NCBI RefSeq assembly: GCF_030177755.1
Contig: NZ_CP126539.1
Location: forward strand, 2,442,001-2,506,000
Reading direction: 5' to 3'
DNA from: Devosia sp. RR2S18
Lineage (GTDB): Bacteria > Pseudomonadota > Alphaproteobacteria > Rhizobiales > Devosiaceae
DNA length: 64,000 bases
A program made the translations under genes and the position numbers. This document shows positions 8,357-18,342 of this stretch, in pieces (positions within the stretch are counted from its first letter, which is position 1; every line of letters begins with the position of its first letter). The notes under the pieces were generated by a model. It did not search any database and had not been told where the DNA came from. It worked only from the letters and a program-made list of their open reading frames with translations.

Positions 8357-9055
8357 TCACCCACTTCTCGTCCCGCCCGTCTCCAGTTGCGCTATGTAGT
8401 CTCGCAGCATCGTGGCTCGGCGGGGGCGAAAGTTCTCGTCTCCCTTGCGGACACTCTGCAGGCGATCAAGCCGGAACATGCGGAAATCCCGCCGCAAGCA
8501 GCACCAGGCCAAAACCGTCAACGTCCGTTCGGAGTACATGATGGCGAGTGGCAGGATGCGCCGGTTGCTGATGGCGCCGGCACCGTCAGAATAGCTGATG
8601 TCGAGGGCGTATTCATGCCAACAGGCCTCCCGAACGGCATCCAGAAACACTGGGGCGCTTAGCTGCCGGTCCGGGCGATAAACGCGAGAAACCGCATGGA
8701 GGAGTTGCTGTTCGCGGTCGCTGGGCAGTGTCGCAGCAACCTTCGACAGTACCGCGTTTGCGGCCGCAGACATGGCAGGGTCCCGCATTGCCTTCACTTC
8801 AGCGAGCCCGAGGGCGATGACCTCGATTTCCTCCCTGGAAAAGGTTTGCGGCGGCAGAGCGTAGTCTTCGACCAGCCGATAGCCATAACCACGCTCCCCC
8901 TCGATTCGAGCGCCTGCAGCGCGGAGGCTATCGATGTCGCGATAGAGCGACCGCAGAGAAACTTCCATGGCTTCGGCCAATCTGGCGGCCGTGATGGGTG
9001 GCGGCATCTGCCGCATGAGTTGAAGCAGGCGAAAAAGCCGGTCTGTTCGGGCCAT
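8357..9055 (-). CDS. YafY-type transcriptional regulator (HTH plus WYL domain)
   Basis: 232 residues. The N-terminus is an HTH_11 domain (MARTDRLFRLLQLMRQM, AARLAEAMEVSLRSLYRDIDSLRAAGARIE) followed by the GYGYRL turn. The C-terminal half matches the WYL ligand-sensing domain, including RRILPLAIMYSERTLTVLAW and FRMFRLDRL. Divergent from the VOC protein gene at 9129, a common pairing in which the regulator controls its neighbour. Confidence 0.88.
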   Translation of the reverse strand: MARTDRLFRLLQLMRQMPPPITAARLAEAMEVSLRSLYRDIDSLRAAGARIEGERGYGYRLVEDYALPPQTFSREEIEVIALGLAEVKAMRDPAMSAAANAVLSKVAATLPSDREQQLLHAVSRVYRPDRQLSAPVFLDAVREACWHEYALDISYSDGAGAISNRRILPLAIMYSERTLTVLAWCCLRRDFRMFRLDRLQSVRKGDENFRPRRATMLRDYIAQLETGGTRSG

Positions 9056-9128
9056 GTCTCCAACTGCCGGAAAGTGTCAGTTGGACTGCCTTATACCCGC
9101 AGCATTCCAAACCTCAAAGGAGCTGCAA

Positions 9129-9548
9129 ATGGCAGTGAAAACAGTCGCCCACGTCAACTTCCGCGGTCAGGCACGCGAGGCGTTGAGCTTCTATGCGAGC
9201 GTGTTCGTAGGCGATGTCGCCATCGTCACCCACGCCCAGGCCTATGGCACGACAGATGAGGCGGAAGCGAACCTAGTCAGCTGGGGTCAGGTGGTCTCGA
9301 CGGACGGTTTCGCCCTCATGGCGTACGACGTCCCCGCTGCCATGCCTTTCGATGCAGGCGAGATCCCCTTCTTCGTTTCTGTGCGGGGCGCTGACGCTGA
9401 CGAGATCTCCGCCTATTGGAAAAAGCTCACCGAGGGCGCAACAATTATCCAACCGCTGGCGCAGTCCGGCTGGGCCAAGCTTTATGGGATGGTCAAGGAC
9501 AAGTTCGGCGTGACTTGGGTCCTCGACGTGCCCGCTTACCCCGCATGA
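9129..9548 (+). CDS. VOC family (PhnB-like) protein
   Basis: 139 residues, one glyoxalase/bleomycin-resistance fold of the PhnB type: VAHVNFRGQAREALSFYASVF at the start and WAKLYGMVKDKFGVTWVLDV at the end. ATG 9129 has a strong AAAGGAG site. Family members include metal-dependent enzymes and antibiotic-binding proteins, but this subgroup has no settled function. It is transcribed divergently from the YafY regulator, 73 bp away, and is its likely target. Confidence 0.85.
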   Translation: MAVKTVAHVNFRGQAREALSFYASVFVGDVAIVTHAQAYGTTDEAEANLVSWGQVVSTDGFALMAYDVPAAMPFDAGEIPFFVSVRGADADEISAYWKKLTEGATIIQPLAQSGWAKLYGMVKDKFGVTWVLDVPAYPA

Positions 9549-9620
9549 TGCGCCGGGGCCTGGCACGGTCGGGCCCCTTCCGCACCTGGCTGTTCGTGCA
9601 TTCGGCTTCAACTGGAAACG

Positions 9621-10781
9621 CTATCCAGCTACGGGACGATGAAGCCAAAGCGGGGCGGCGGGACCAGGGGACCAGAGCAAGGCCGTGCACATGAGAACCG
9701 CGAAGCATCCGAGCGCTGGAGCGCTGCCCATGTTGTCCCAAAGCGTCCCGAATAGCGGCGCGCCTATTGTTTGCCCAAGTGCAAGCATCAGGAACGGCAG
9801 GCCCAGCCCGAATGCAGGCTGGTCGGCATAGAGCTCGATGCCCCACAACAGGAATACCCCGCTCGACACAATATAGGCGAACCCGAACACGGCCATGACC
9901 GCAAAGCCGAGCCATGGCGCTTGCGGCGCTAGCGCAAGTCCGACCAGCGACAGCGCCATGCCGCCGATGGCGAAGCGGTGAACGCGAGCGGTACCGAAGC
10001 GCCCGGTCAGTATCCCCGTTCCGATCCCGACGATACCGGCAACGCCCAACACGATCCACGCCGTGGCAATCTGCACGTCTGTGAAGTGCGCATCCTCCCG
10101 CAGGACATTAGCGCCAAAGGTCCAAACTGCAGTGCTGGCTGCTCCCGCCAGCAGAGCGCTGATGCACAGCTTGGCCGTACCAACGCGGCTTAGATGCTGC
10201 AGCGAGACTCTGGAGGTTTGGTCGTCGTTCGCGCGCTGAGGCATGACGAAAATGAGCCAGACGCTCACGCCAGCACCGATGCTCGCGAAGAGAATATAGA
10301 GGCCCCTCCAACTGCCCGGAAACAAGATGACCGCAACGCCAGAAAAGATGATGCCTGCGGCCGTGCCGGCGTTGATTGCGCCATTAGCCCGAGGTCGCTG
10401 CATGGAGTCGAAGGTCTGTGCCACCGCTGTTGCTAGGGGTGGCGAGGTCAGCCCAGTGCTTAAGCCCGCCAGTGCCATCGCCAAGCCCAGGGTCCAGGCC
10501 GATGCTGCGGATGCGGCAAGCGCCAAGCCACTGACCGCAAGGATGCCGGCAACAACGGTCTGCTGGCGAGAGCTAAACTTGGTGCCAACCATGAATGTTG
10601 CGCCGATGCCGAGACAGTAGGCAGCAAAGGCACCACCCCCAATCCATCCAGCACCTGCCGCGTCAATCGCGAGATCGCGACGGATATCGGGCAGCATCAG
10701 TCCATAGGCAAACCGCGCCAGGCCATAGGTGAGAGCGGTGAGCGCGAAAGCGGCAGCAACCAAGTTGACCTTGCCCCTCAT
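9621..10781 (-). CDS. MFS transporter
   Basis: 386 residues with twelve predicted hydrophobic segments, starting MRGKVNLVAAAFALTALTYG, with the loop LPDIRRDL after helix 1 typical of the YbfB/CynX-like branch. An inner-membrane secondary transporter or efflux pump; substrate unknown. Its start overlaps the upstream TetR gene (stop at 10778) by 4 bp, so regulator and pump are co-transcribed, an arrangement typical of autoregulated efflux. Confidence 0.87.
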   Translation of the reverse strand: MRGKVNLVAAAFALTALTYGLARFAYGLMLPDIRRDLAIDAAGAGWIGGGAFAAYCLGIGATFMVGTKFSSRQQTVVAGILAVSGLALAASAASAWTLGLAMALAGLSTGLTSPPLATAVAQTFDSMQRPRANGAINAGTAAGIIFSGVAVILFPGSWRGLYILFASIGAGVSVWLIFVMPQRANDDQTSRVSLQHLSRVGTAKLCISALLAGAASTAVWTFGANVLREDAHFTDVQIATAWIVLGVAGIVGIGTGILTGRFGTARVHRFAIGGMALSLVGLALAPQAPWLGFAVMAVFGFAYIVSSGVFLLWGIELYADQPAFGLGLPFLMLALGQTIGAPLFGTLWDNMGSAPALGCFAVLMCTALLWSPGPAAPLWLHRPVAG

Positions 10782-11323
10782 TGCGACCGCTCTTTTGCAA
10801 GAGCCACAAGCGCGCTGGCCGCCCGCTTCGCTTCGCCCACGACGGCGTTCGCCGACACACTCGCCGCCGCCGTCGCGCCTTCAAACAGCAGCCATATCTG
10901 CACCGCCAGAGCCGGATCTTCGCGTCCCAGGTTTTGAGCGACGCGCCGGGCAATCTCGCGCTCGAATTCCGCCTTCTGCGTGCGCACAAGAGCCACTATC
11001 TCCGCGCTAGCGCCGGCATATTCGCTGCGCGCCCGCAACAGCATGCAGCCGCGTGCCCCATGCTCATCCAGCCAAAGCTGCAACTGGTCGAAGAGGTCCG
11101 CAAAAGGATCAGCTGGGTTCTTCCCTTCCAGCCGCGCCATGAAGTGTCGATGCCGCTTCTCCAGCACCGCTCGCACTAATCCGTCGCGTGAGCCAAAGTG
11201 CTTGTAAAGCGTGCGCGTCGACGCCCCCGAGGGTGCGAGCACTGCATCGACGCCAACCCCACGGAACCCACTTGCCTCGAATACACTACTCGCGCCGGCG
11301 ATGATGATCTCGCGCTTGTCCAT
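10778..11323 (-). CDS. TetR/AcrR family regulator
   Basis: 181 residues. The N-terminal HTH is clear (EASGFRGVGVDAVLAPSGAS followed by TRTLYKHFGSRDGLVRAVL); the rest is an all-helical ligand-binding domain (TetR_C). First gene of a two-gene unit with the MFS transporter, which it probably represses together with itself. Confidence 0.9.
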   Translation of the reverse strand: MDKREIIIAGASSVFEASGFRGVGVDAVLAPSGASTRTLYKHFGSRDGLVRAVLEKRHRHFMARLEGKNPADPFADLFDQLQLWLDEHGARGCMLLRARSEYAGASAEIVALVRTQKAEFEREIARRVAQNLGREDPALAVQIWLLFEGATAAASVSANAVVGEAKRAASALVALAKERSQ

Positions 11324-11385
11324 GGAGTGAAGTGTAAAGCGTGCGTTTTACCCGGTCAACGCTCCGAGCCGTAATTTTGGTTAGG

Positions 11386-12117
11386 CTACCAGGGAGCGGT
11401 GCCCTGTGGTTCCACAAAGCGGCCGGAAACGGCATCCTCGCCTAGCAGGGCGTATTCGACCGGCAGGCGCGCGCCCTCAGCGGGCGTCATGAAGCCGTTG
11501 TGGCCGGTCAGGTCCGTTCTGACGTAGCCGGGTGCCACGGAGTTGACGACGATCGGTGCATCCTTGAGTTCAGCTGCCAACTGCACCGTAAGCATGTTGA
11601 GCGCTGCCTTGGAGGCATTGTAGCCGATCAACCGTGCATCATAGTACGGAGAGGTTGGGTCACCGTTGATTGCAAGCGAGCCCAACGTGGTCGAGAGATT
11701 GACGATCCGACCAGCTTGGGATCGACGCAGCAAGGGCAGCATGGCTTGGGTGACTGCGAGGGTGCCTAGGAAATTGGTCTCCATTAGCCTGCGGGCCGCA
11801 GCGACCGCAGCGACCGACGGTGGACCGTCAGCGGCATCCACGATGCCGGCATTGTTCACCAGAATGTCCAACCGCCCGTAAGTGTTTGAGATTTCTTCGG
11901 CGGCAGCGGTGATGGTAGCATTGTCATTGACGTCGATTTTGATGGGTTTGACGGTCAGTGCTGCTGCGACGAGCATGGATGCAGCCTGCTCTCCGCGCGC
12001 CGTATCGCGCGCGCCGAGCAGAACCGTCACACCAGCCTGCGCAAGCTGGCGTGCAATCTCCAGCCCGATCCCTTTGTTGGCGCCGGTGACAAGGGCGATG
12101 CGGTTCGTATCTGTCAT
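11386..12117 (-). CDS. Short-chain dehydrogenase/reductase
   Basis: 243 residues from ATG 12117. Classical SDR signatures: TGANKGIGLEIAR (cofactor loop), NNAG, the catalytic Ser in NLSTTLGS and YNASK with the catalytic Tyr and Lys. The segment ARDTARGEQAA after beta 2 suggests NADP(H) preference, as in carbonyl-reductase-like SDRs. Divergent from a TetR regulator 74 bp away, which probably controls it. Substrate unknown. Confidence 0.88.
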   Translation of the reverse strand: MTDTNRIALVTGANKGIGLEIARQLAQAGVTVLLGARDTARGEQAASMLVAAALTVKPIKIDVNDNATITAAAEEISNTYGRLDILVNNAGIVDAADGPPSVAAVAAARRLMETNFLGTLAVTQAMLPLLRRSQAGRIVNLSTTLGSLAINGDPTSPYYDARLIGYNASKAALNMLTVQLAAELKDAPIVVNSVAPGYVRTDLTGHNGFMTPAEGARLPVEYALLGEDAVSGRFVEPQGTAPW

Positions 12118-12191
12118 GGAAATCCTTCTCCAATTGGTGTTTTGGACCCACCGGAAATATATGAAGGATTGTTCGCTTTGAGGATTCGCAT

Positions 12192-12821
12192 ATGGACGCA
12201 ACACCCCCCTTGCACCTGAAGTCCCGGAAAAAGCCGCGTCAGGCTCGCTCAGAGATCACGGTCGAAGCTATATTCGAGGCGACTATTCAGGTTTTGCTGA
12301 GCGACGGCATACACCGGTTGACGACGACCCGAGTCGCCGCTCGGGCCGGCGTCTCGGTCGGGACCATGTATCAGTACTTCCCGCACAAACAGGCGTTGCT
12401 CTATGCGCTTAACGAGCGATATCTCGAGCTACTCGCCCAGCGTATGGAGAGGGCGTGCTTGGAGCAGCACGGAGCCCCTACAGCCACAATGATGGAGGCC
12501 CTTGTCACCTCCTATTGGGAGGCCAAAACAGAACGCAGCGATGTGACTCGGGCGCTCTACACTTCCGTCGTCGAACTCGATAACTCGGCACTCATCGGAG
12601 CTTTCTCTGCGCGCATGGATGCTGCTACGGCGGCGATGTTGGGGAGTGCCTCAGATGCACACTATGCCGACATTTCCCTCGTGAACACCACCCTGATATC
12701 GGTGGTCTTCGGCACTGTTCGCAATGTGTTCGAACGCAACCTGCCTCACTCAGTGCAGATGGACATCCGACGCCAGCTGATCGCCATGTGCCAATCATAC
12801 CTACTGGCATCATCGAATTAG
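12192..12821 (+). CDS. TetR/AcrR family regulator
   Basis: 209 residues. The N-terminal HTH reads TTTRVAARAGVSVGTMYQYFPHKQALLYAL, preceded by a basic arm (KSRKKPRQARSE). The C-terminal ligand domain is all-helical and unlike that of the TetR protein at 10778. Its start lies 74 bp from the divergent SDR start, so one shared regulatory region probably serves both. Confidence 0.88.
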   Translation: MDATPPLHLKSRKKPRQARSEITVEAIFEATIQVLLSDGIHRLTTTRVAARAGVSVGTMYQYFPHKQALLYALNERYLELLAQRMERACLEQHGAPTATMMEALVTSYWEAKTERSDVTRALYTSVVELDNSALIGAFSARMDAATAAMLGSASDAHYADISLVNTTLISVVFGTVRNVFERNLPHSVQMDIRRQLIAMCQSYLLASSN

Positions 12822-12902
12822 TCAGCCCGTATGCTCACTGTCGCGCCGGAGAGAGCCCAATCAGGTGGCGCAATCACTAGGAGCTACTCGCTACGTCGAA
12901 AT

Positions 12903-13982
12903 CTATGTGCTGGACGAATGAAAGTGTCGGGCAACGTCCTTGAACAGCATGAGATCCTGAAGGGAGTCTTCGAGGGTCGTTCGTCCGGGCTGGCCGCTAG
13001 TGATGCTGTCGTAGAAGGCCGAGAGCTCGATGCGGAAAGGGTCTTCGTAAACCGGCCCGATAATTTCGGTGCCTGTTTCGCTGTCGCTGGAGGTGGTGAT
13101 TTCCAGGCGCGTGGGCAGGTTGCGGATATAGGGTGTGTCGTAGTTTAGCTTGAAATGCTGGTTGTTTGTGAGCACTTCGATACCGGCATCAAAGCGTGAA
13201 ACCTCGTCGATAACTGCTTCATAAACCGCGGTAAAATGGCCGTAGTCAAAAACGGCAACCACAGTTTCACCGCCATGCTGAACGGCGTAAGAACAGCTTT
13301 TTGGCGCGCCTAACAGATCCCGCATGGCCGAAAAGCTGTGGGAGGAGAGGCCCGTGAGCACTTGGTAGGCACGGAGTGCGTCGGGCGGGCAATCCTCGCC
13401 CATAACCGAGTGGAGCATGGACTGGGTCCGCGCCCGACCTTCAGCGATGAGTTCGGGCGCCAAGTCGTCGGGTTTAAAGACATTGCGGGTCTGGCGGACG
13501 AAGAACGGCGCCTCGCGGATGATGTCGCGCACCCGAACATGACGAATGGCCGGGAGCGGCGGCAGGCGCTTCTTGAGTTCAAGAAAGGGCCGCGAGAACC
13601 GGCGCATGTAGCCGACGAAGACGATCTGGCCGGGCCTTTGCGCGATGTCGAGGATGGGGCGCAGCTGCTCGGCCGTCAAACAGGCGGGCTTTTCAATGAA
13701 GACGTGCTTGCCGGACCGGATCGCCTGCTCCAGCAGCTCGGCGTGCAGGTGGTCCGGCGTCAGGATGAAAACGGCGTCGATGGTCGGGTCGGCGATCAGG
13801 CTCGCCGCGTCCTGATGACGTGTGGGAATGCCGTAGCGCTCCGCCACATAGCCGACCAGGCTGGGCGACACGTCGGTGATCGCGGTGACGCGAAAGCGGC
13901 TGTCGTCCGCCAACAGCGGCAGGTGCATGAGCTGGGCGACTTCACCCAGGCCAATCAGCCCCACCTTGATCGGGTTGCTCAT
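12903..13982 (-). CDS. Gfo/Idh/MocA family oxidoreductase
   Basis: 359 residues. N-terminal Rossmann fold VGLIGLGEVAQLMHLPLL and the family hallmark EKPACL (Glu-Lys-Pro at the active site), then the alpha/beta substrate domain. Family members oxidise or reduce sugars and inositols with NAD(P). Last gene of sugar locus I; its start overlaps the isomerase gene by 4 bp, so both probably act in one inositol- or keto-sugar-type pathway. Exact substrate unknown. Confidence 0.88.
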   Translation of the reverse strand: MSNPIKVGLIGLGEVAQLMHLPLLADDSRFRVTAITDVSPSLVGYVAERYGIPTRHQDAASLIADPTIDAVFILTPDHLHAELLEQAIRSGKHVFIEKPACLTAEQLRPILDIAQRPGQIVFVGYMRRFSRPFLELKKRLPPLPAIRHVRVRDIIREAPFFVRQTRNVFKPDDLAPELIAEGRARTQSMLHSVMGEDCPPDALRAYQVLTGLSSHSFSAMRDLLGAPKSCSYAVQHGGETVVAVFDYGHFTAVYEAVIDEVSRFDAGIEVLTNNQHFKLNYDTPYIRNLPTRLEITTSSDSETGTEIIGPVYEDPFRIELSAFYDSITSGQPGRTTLEDSLQDLMLFKDVARHFHSSST

Positions 13983-14833
13983 GGCGTGATCGCCTTCATA
14001 AAAGCGAGGTTGCGAGCGGCCAGCTCGAGCGGGGTTTCGCTCATGGTTTCGGCGACGTCCTGTTCGACCACGATGGGGCCGGTAAATGCGCGAGCCTGCA
14101 GCACGCGCATCACCGCCTGGATGTCGACCGCTCCGTCAGGCAGCGGGCACATCACCCCTGCCCCATAAGACTCTGCTACCGAGAGCGTGCCATCGAGGAC
14201 ACGCGCGCGGACAGTAGGATCCACATTCTTGAGGTGCATGTAGGCGATGCGAGGGAAGACCTTTTCCATGTAGGCGACTGGGTCTTGGTCCCAGAATGCG
14301 TGGTGCCCGGTGTCGAAACAGAGATCGATGTCTGTTTCGGCGAGCAGCCGGTCGATCTGCGCCTCCCGCTCGACTGCGGTGCCAATATGGGGGTGAAAGC
14401 TGAGCTTGAGCCCATGCTCCCCTTCCACCACCTGCTGTGCATCCCTTAACAGGGCAGTGAGCGCCTGCCATCCGCTCTCGTCGAGCACACCCTCCTGGCC
14501 CGGCGGGTAGGCATTGGACTCGTCCATGACTACCAGATGCTGTGCTTCGAGGCTGACGAGCAGGTCAGCCAGCTCCGCCAACGTGGCGAGCAGTTGCGGA
14601 CCCGAAGCGGCGTCGGAGAAGGCGTGGACGTGGGTGGCGCCGATCATGGTCAGGCCGCGCTGCGCCAATTCTTCGCGCAGGAGAATGGGATCGTTGGGGA
14701 GAAAACCGAACGGCCCCAACTCGGTGCCTCGGTAACCGGCCTGGGCAACTTCATCTAGGTATTGCTGCCAGGAGTAGGTGTTGCCGGTTGGGTAGTTGAT
14801 GCCCCAGGAGCAGGGTGCGTTGCCGATAAGCAT
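13979..14833 (-). CDS. Sugar phosphate isomerase/epimerase (IolE-like TIM barrel)
   Basis: 284 residues of the AP-endonuclease-2-like barrel. It resembles inosose dehydratase IolE at the N-terminus (NAPCSWGINYPTGNTYSWQQYLDEVAQAG) and has the metal-binding blocks LSFHPHIGT, DLCFDTGHHAFW and YMHLKNVD. With the Gfo/Idh/MocA dehydrogenase it forms an IolG/IolE-like pair, suggesting inositol-type or 3-keto-sugar chemistry. The assignment to iolE proper is not secure. Confidence 0.82.
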   Translation of the reverse strand: MLIGNAPCSWGINYPTGNTYSWQQYLDEVAQAGYRGTELGPFGFLPNDPILLREELAQRGLTMIGATHVHAFSDAASGPQLLATLAELADLLVSLEAQHLVVMDESNAYPPGQEGVLDESGWQALTALLRDAQQVVEGEHGLKLSFHPHIGTAVEREAQIDRLLAETDIDLCFDTGHHAFWDQDPVAYMEKVFPRIAYMHLKNVDPTVRARVLDGTLSVAESYGAGVMCPLPDGAVDIQAVMRVLQARAFTGPIVVEQDVAETMSETPLELAARNLAFMKAITP

Positions 14834-14856
14834 GGCGGTTTTCCAGGATTGAGTGC

Positions 14857-16260
14857 TTAGCCGTCCACGTAGATTGGATTGCTGATCGCGCGGCGAATGG
14901 GTTGCTCGGCGAGATTGCTGCCCTTGAGTTGCCAGGGTAGCTCGCGCGCCCCCATGGCAGCCGTTAGCTCGGCCAAAAGACGCTCGCGACTGGCGGCCGC
15001 GACGATCTCGGCGCGCAGGAATTTCTCTGCCCGCTCAGGCACTAAGGTGATCGCCCAGTCGTCGCTGCCGATGGTGGAGATGCGGACGGTTCCCACTGCA
15101 TCAATGAGCATCAGGAGGTCCCCTTTTGCACCTCGGACTGTTGCACAAACCTGGTCTAACTGTGGTGCAGTGCCGCCCATACCTGTTGTGCCGGTGCTGA
15201 TTTCGAGATGGGGACCGGTTGGGCTCTCGGTGATGTAGCCATGGCCGCGCTTCATGGCGCCGAGGATGGCATCTTCGGAAAGCTCATCGAGCCACAGGAC
15301 GGTGGTGGGTCGGGCCAGCACCAGAGGACCTTCCGGCATGAGGCGATCGGGCTGGTGGAAGTCCGAGCCGCCGATGGCGGAGAGCTTCATGCCTGCGGCG
15401 AGGCGCCGCTGGTAGCGCTCGAGCGAGATCCAGTTCCAGGCCAGCCAGGTCGACTGCCAGACCTCCTGGCAGTCCGCTTCAGGGAAGTCGTAGTCCCAGG
15501 GGATGGTTGGTTTGTCGTGGTTGATGGAGAGCAGCCCACCCTTGTCATGGACCAGTTGCGCCAGCTTGTGGGCGTCGGCGGGTCGTGTCATGCGGAAGTC
15601 GATCCACTCGTCCACGCCATAGACATTGGCGTGGCCGGTGGCGGTGGTGACCTCCATGGCCCGGACGAAGACGAGGTCCGGCGAGGATTGTGGGTGGAAG
15701 TAACGCCGCTGCGTGATGGTGTTGTGATCGGCTACCGCGAGAAAATCGAGCCCGGCCTGCCGCGCTGCCTCGTGCAGCAGTTCAGGGGCGCCACGCGCGT
15801 CGGAATGGAAAGTGTGGCAGTGAAGGTCGCCGCGATACCACCCTCGCCCCTGGCGAACCGGAAAGGTACGCGCCGGCTGCGGCTCGATGCGGCGTTCGGT
15901 GTTGTCGAGGCTGATGGTGACGCTGGCCTCGGCGCCCTGCTCGGGGATCTTGTAGAGCCCCAGGATGACATTCCAGCGGCCCGGCTGGATCTCGCCATGC
16001 ACATAGCCGGGCGTGGCGTCGTCGGTGGCGATGAAGAAATGCTCGCGAGCGCCACCGCTCCAGCCGCGGAAGCCCTCATTGGCAGGGTAGCCGGTGTCGC
16101 GCGGGTCGAAGGCGCCCAGGTCGATGACGCAGTCCTCGGCCTTGGGGTAGCTGAGTGTGACATCGATGCGGGTGGTGCCGACCGGTACGTCGAAGGGGAT
16201 GTAGTAATAGGGATTGGCCGACTGATCAGCGCGGGTGATGTGAGCGGTGATGGTGGTCAT
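14857..16260 (-). CDS. CehA/McbA family metallohydrolase (PHP domain)
   Basis: 467 residues. About 130 residues of a beta-rich N-terminal domain precede a PHP phosphoesterase-like domain with the metal ligands RGDLHCHTFHSD, AVADHNT, SINHDKP and IGGSDFHQP. Characterised relatives include carbaryl hydrolases and predicted phosphodiesterases. No signal peptide is evident, so it is probably cytoplasmic. It lies between the transporter ATPase and the isomerase, so it could cleave an imported phosphodiester or ester-linked sugar. Substrate is inference. Confidence 0.8.
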   Translation of the reverse strand: MTTITAHITRADQSANPYYYIPFDVPVGTTRIDVTLSYPKAEDCVIDLGAFDPRDTGYPANEGFRGWSGGAREHFFIATDDATPGYVHGEIQPGRWNVILGLYKIPEQGAEASVTISLDNTERRIEPQPARTFPVRQGRGWYRGDLHCHTFHSDARGAPELLHEAARQAGLDFLAVADHNTITQRRYFHPQSSPDLVFVRAMEVTTATGHANVYGVDEWIDFRMTRPADAHKLAQLVHDKGGLLSINHDKPTIPWDYDFPEADCQEVWQSTWLAWNWISLERYQRRLAAGMKLSAIGGSDFHQPDRLMPEGPLVLARPTTVLWLDELSEDAILGAMKRGHGYITESPTGPHLEISTGTTGMGGTAPQLDQVCATVRGAKGDLLMLIDAVGTVRISTIGSDDWAITLVPERAEKFLRAEIVAAASRERLLAELTAAMGARELPWQLKGSNLAEQPIRRAISNPIYVDG

Positions 16261-16291
16261 CTGCCGCCCGCGTGTTGGAGCCTAGCGGCTA

Positions 16292-16323
16292 CCCCCACCC
16301 AACCTCCCCCTAAAAGGGGGAGG
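16292..16323. repeat. C-rich palindromic intergenic element
   Basis: CCCCCACCCAACCTCCCCC, then TAAAA, then GGGGGAGG: an 8-bp CCTCCCCC/GGGGGAGG hairpin with a C-rich tail, between the metallohydrolase and transporter ATPase genes. The same design occurs at 43991-44102 and in degenerate form near 19354. Confidence 0.7.
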
Positions 16324-16398
16324 AGCATCTGTGGTTGATCGGCGCCCCCGCGGTCAGGGAGCCACTCGGTCACAGCTAGGATAGAGGTCGCTCGCAAT

Positions 16399-17505
16399 TC
16401 ACTCCCCCACTGCCGGGATACGGTGGCCGGTGCTGTCGAAGAGGTGGACGTGCTGGCTGTCGAAGCCGAGCTGAACGCTCTTGCCGATATCGAGGTGGTC
16501 ATCGATGAAAATGCGGGCGGTGACGCGTGGATTGTCGCCGCCTCGCTCGATGGTGACGAGGCTTTCAGGCCCCATATTTTCGTTGGCGAACAGTTCGCCC
16601 GCGATGGTGTTGGGTCCGCTGCCCGCGCCAATGTTCAGGTGTTCGGGTCGAATGCCGAGCGTGAGCTTGGGGCTGGTGGCCAGCGCTTTGCCGATGGCAT
16701 CGGACATGGGCAGGGCCGAAACGGAGATGCCGTCGGCTCGCAATTGCAGTTGCCCCTCGAGCTGCGCAGCCTCCACCTCGACCAGGTTCATGGGTGGGTT
16801 GCCGACGAAATTGGCCACGAAGGTGGTGGAGGGGCGGCGGTAGATCTCGATGGGCGAAGCGTATTGAACGATCTTGCCCTGGTCCATCACGGCGATGCGG
16901 GTGGCGAGCGCCATTGCCTCGGCCTGGTCATGGGTGACGTAGATTGCCGTCATGCCCATGTCGCGCTGCAAGTGGTTGAGGAAGCCGCGCGCTTCGAGGC
17001 GCAGCTTGGCATCGAGGTTCGAGAGCGGCTCGTCGAAGAGATAGACCTTGGAAGGATAGACCAGGGCCCGAGCCAGCGAAGTGCGCTGTTGCTGGCCGCC
17101 GGAAATCTGGCTGGGTAGCCGATCGAGCAGATGGCCAATCTTGAGCACATCAGCCACTTCCTTGGCGCGGCCATGACGTTTGGCCACGGCTTCGCCCCGC
17201 ACCTTGAGTGGATAGGCGATGTTGTCCGCCAGGTTCATGTGCGGATAGAGCGCATAATCCTGAAAGACCATAGAGATCTGGCGGTCCTTGGGATGATGAT
17301 GGGTGACGTCCTCGTCACCGATCAGCACCTTTCCCGAGGTCGGGGTCTCGAGGCCGGCGATCATGCGCAGGCTGGTGGTCTTGCCGCAGCCGGAGGGGCC
17401 CAGCAGGCAGACAAACTCCCCATCGCCCACGGAAAAGCTTACATCGGCCACAGCATTGAAGCTGTTGAAGGTTTTGGTGACGTTCTGGAATTCGACAGAT
17501 GCCAT
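16399..17505 (-). CDS. Sugar ABC transporter ATP-binding protein (UgpC/MalK type)
   Basis: 368 residues. Walker [13 protein letters not shown]-loop [12 protein letters not shown], signature [15 protein letters not shown], Walker [16 protein letters not shown], switch [10 protein letters not shown], then a C-terminal OB-fold regulatory (TOBE) region. It would power the MalF/MalG-type permeases encoded just upstream. The gap to the permease gene is 6 bp, so it belongs to the same operon. Confidence 0.94.
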   Translation of the reverse strand: MASVEFQNVTKTFNSFNAVADVSFSVGDGEFVCLLGPSGCGKTTSLRMIAGLETPTSGKVLIGDEDVTHHHPKDRQISMVFQDYALYPHMNLADNIAYPLKVRGEAVAKRHGRAKEVADVLKIGHLLDRLPSQISGGQQQRTSLARALVYPSKVYLFDEPLSNLDAKLRLEARGFLNHLQRDMGMTAIYVTHDQAEAMALATRIAVMDQGKIVQYASPIEIYRRPSTTFVANFVGNPPMNLVEVEAAQLEGQLQLRADGISVSALPMSDAIGKALATSPKLTLGIRPEHLNIGAGSGPNTIAGELFANENMGPESLVTIERGGDNPRVTARIFIDDHLDIGKSVQLGFDSQHVHLFDSTGHRIPAVGE

Positions 17506-17511
17506 GAGCGG

Positions 17512-18342
17512 TTAGGCCTTGATGCCGCCAAAGAACCGGAAGCCGAACTTCCAGCTGACGAAGAGATAAAGGGCGATGACGGGGAGTGAGTAGATGAGCG
17601 AATAGGCTGCCAGCAGTGTGACAATGGGCGTGCCCGCTTCGGAATAGAAGGAGTAGATGGCGACTGAAGCTGGCATCTGATCGTCGCTGCGCAGGAGAAT
17701 AAATGGGATGAGGAAGCTGCCCCAGATGTTTACGAAGCCCCAGACGACCACCACTACGATGCCAGGGCGGATGACCGGCAGCGCCACATCGAAGAAGGCC
17801 TGGACCGGCGACGCGCCAGCCACCATGGCGCTTTCCTCATAGGATTTGGGGATGGAGTCGATGAAGTCGCGCAGGATGAACATGGCGGTCGGCAAGAGAC
17901 CGCCGGCGAAGGTGAGGATCACCGCGATGTGAGTGTCGATCAGGCGCATCGAGGAGATGATGAGAAAGATCGGCACCATGGCCGCCGACCCCGACACGAC
18001 CGAGGAAAAAAGCAGCAGCACATAAGTGACTGCACCCTTGCCCGGGATGGATGAACGCGACAGTGCGTAGGCCGCCAGCGTCGCGGCGGCCCCGACGAGG
18101 ATGACGCCACCCACTGCCTGGATGAGACTGTTCCAGAGCGCCCGAACGGCGAAGTTGTTGCCGAACACAGTGACGAAGTTGGAGAGGGTCCACGGCTCGG
18201 GCATGGCGAGCCCCAGCTCTGCGCGCGCGTTGAAGGGCGCAAAGATGAACCACAGGAGCGGCAAGGCAAAGGCGGCACCGATCAAGGCGGCTAGGGCTGA
18301 AAAGGCGAGGCGCCCGAAGAAGGCCGGCAGGGTCAGCTTCAT
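17512..18342 (-). CDS. Carbohydrate ABC transporter permease (MalG type)
   Basis: 276 residues from ATG 18342, six transmembrane segments. The cytoplasmic EAA loop that contacts the ATPase reads EESAMVAGASPVQAFFDVALPVIRPG (within about 180-205). It starts inside the last codons of the MalF-type gene (4-bp overlap) and forms the heterodimeric channel with it. Confidence 0.93.
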   Translation of the reverse strand: MKLTLPAFFGRLAFSALAALIGAAFALPLLWFIFAPFNARAELGLAMPEPWTLSNFVTVFGNNFAVRALWNSLIQAVGGVILVGAAATLAAYALSRSSIPGKGAVTYVLLLFSSVVSGSAAMVPIFLIISSMRLIDTHIAVILTFAGGLLPTAMFILRDFIDSIPKSYEESAMVAGASPVQAFFDVALPVIRPGIVVVVVWGFVNIWGSFLIPFILLRSDDQMPASVAIYSFYSEAGTPIVTLLAAYSLIYSLPVIALYLFVSWKFGFRFFGGIKA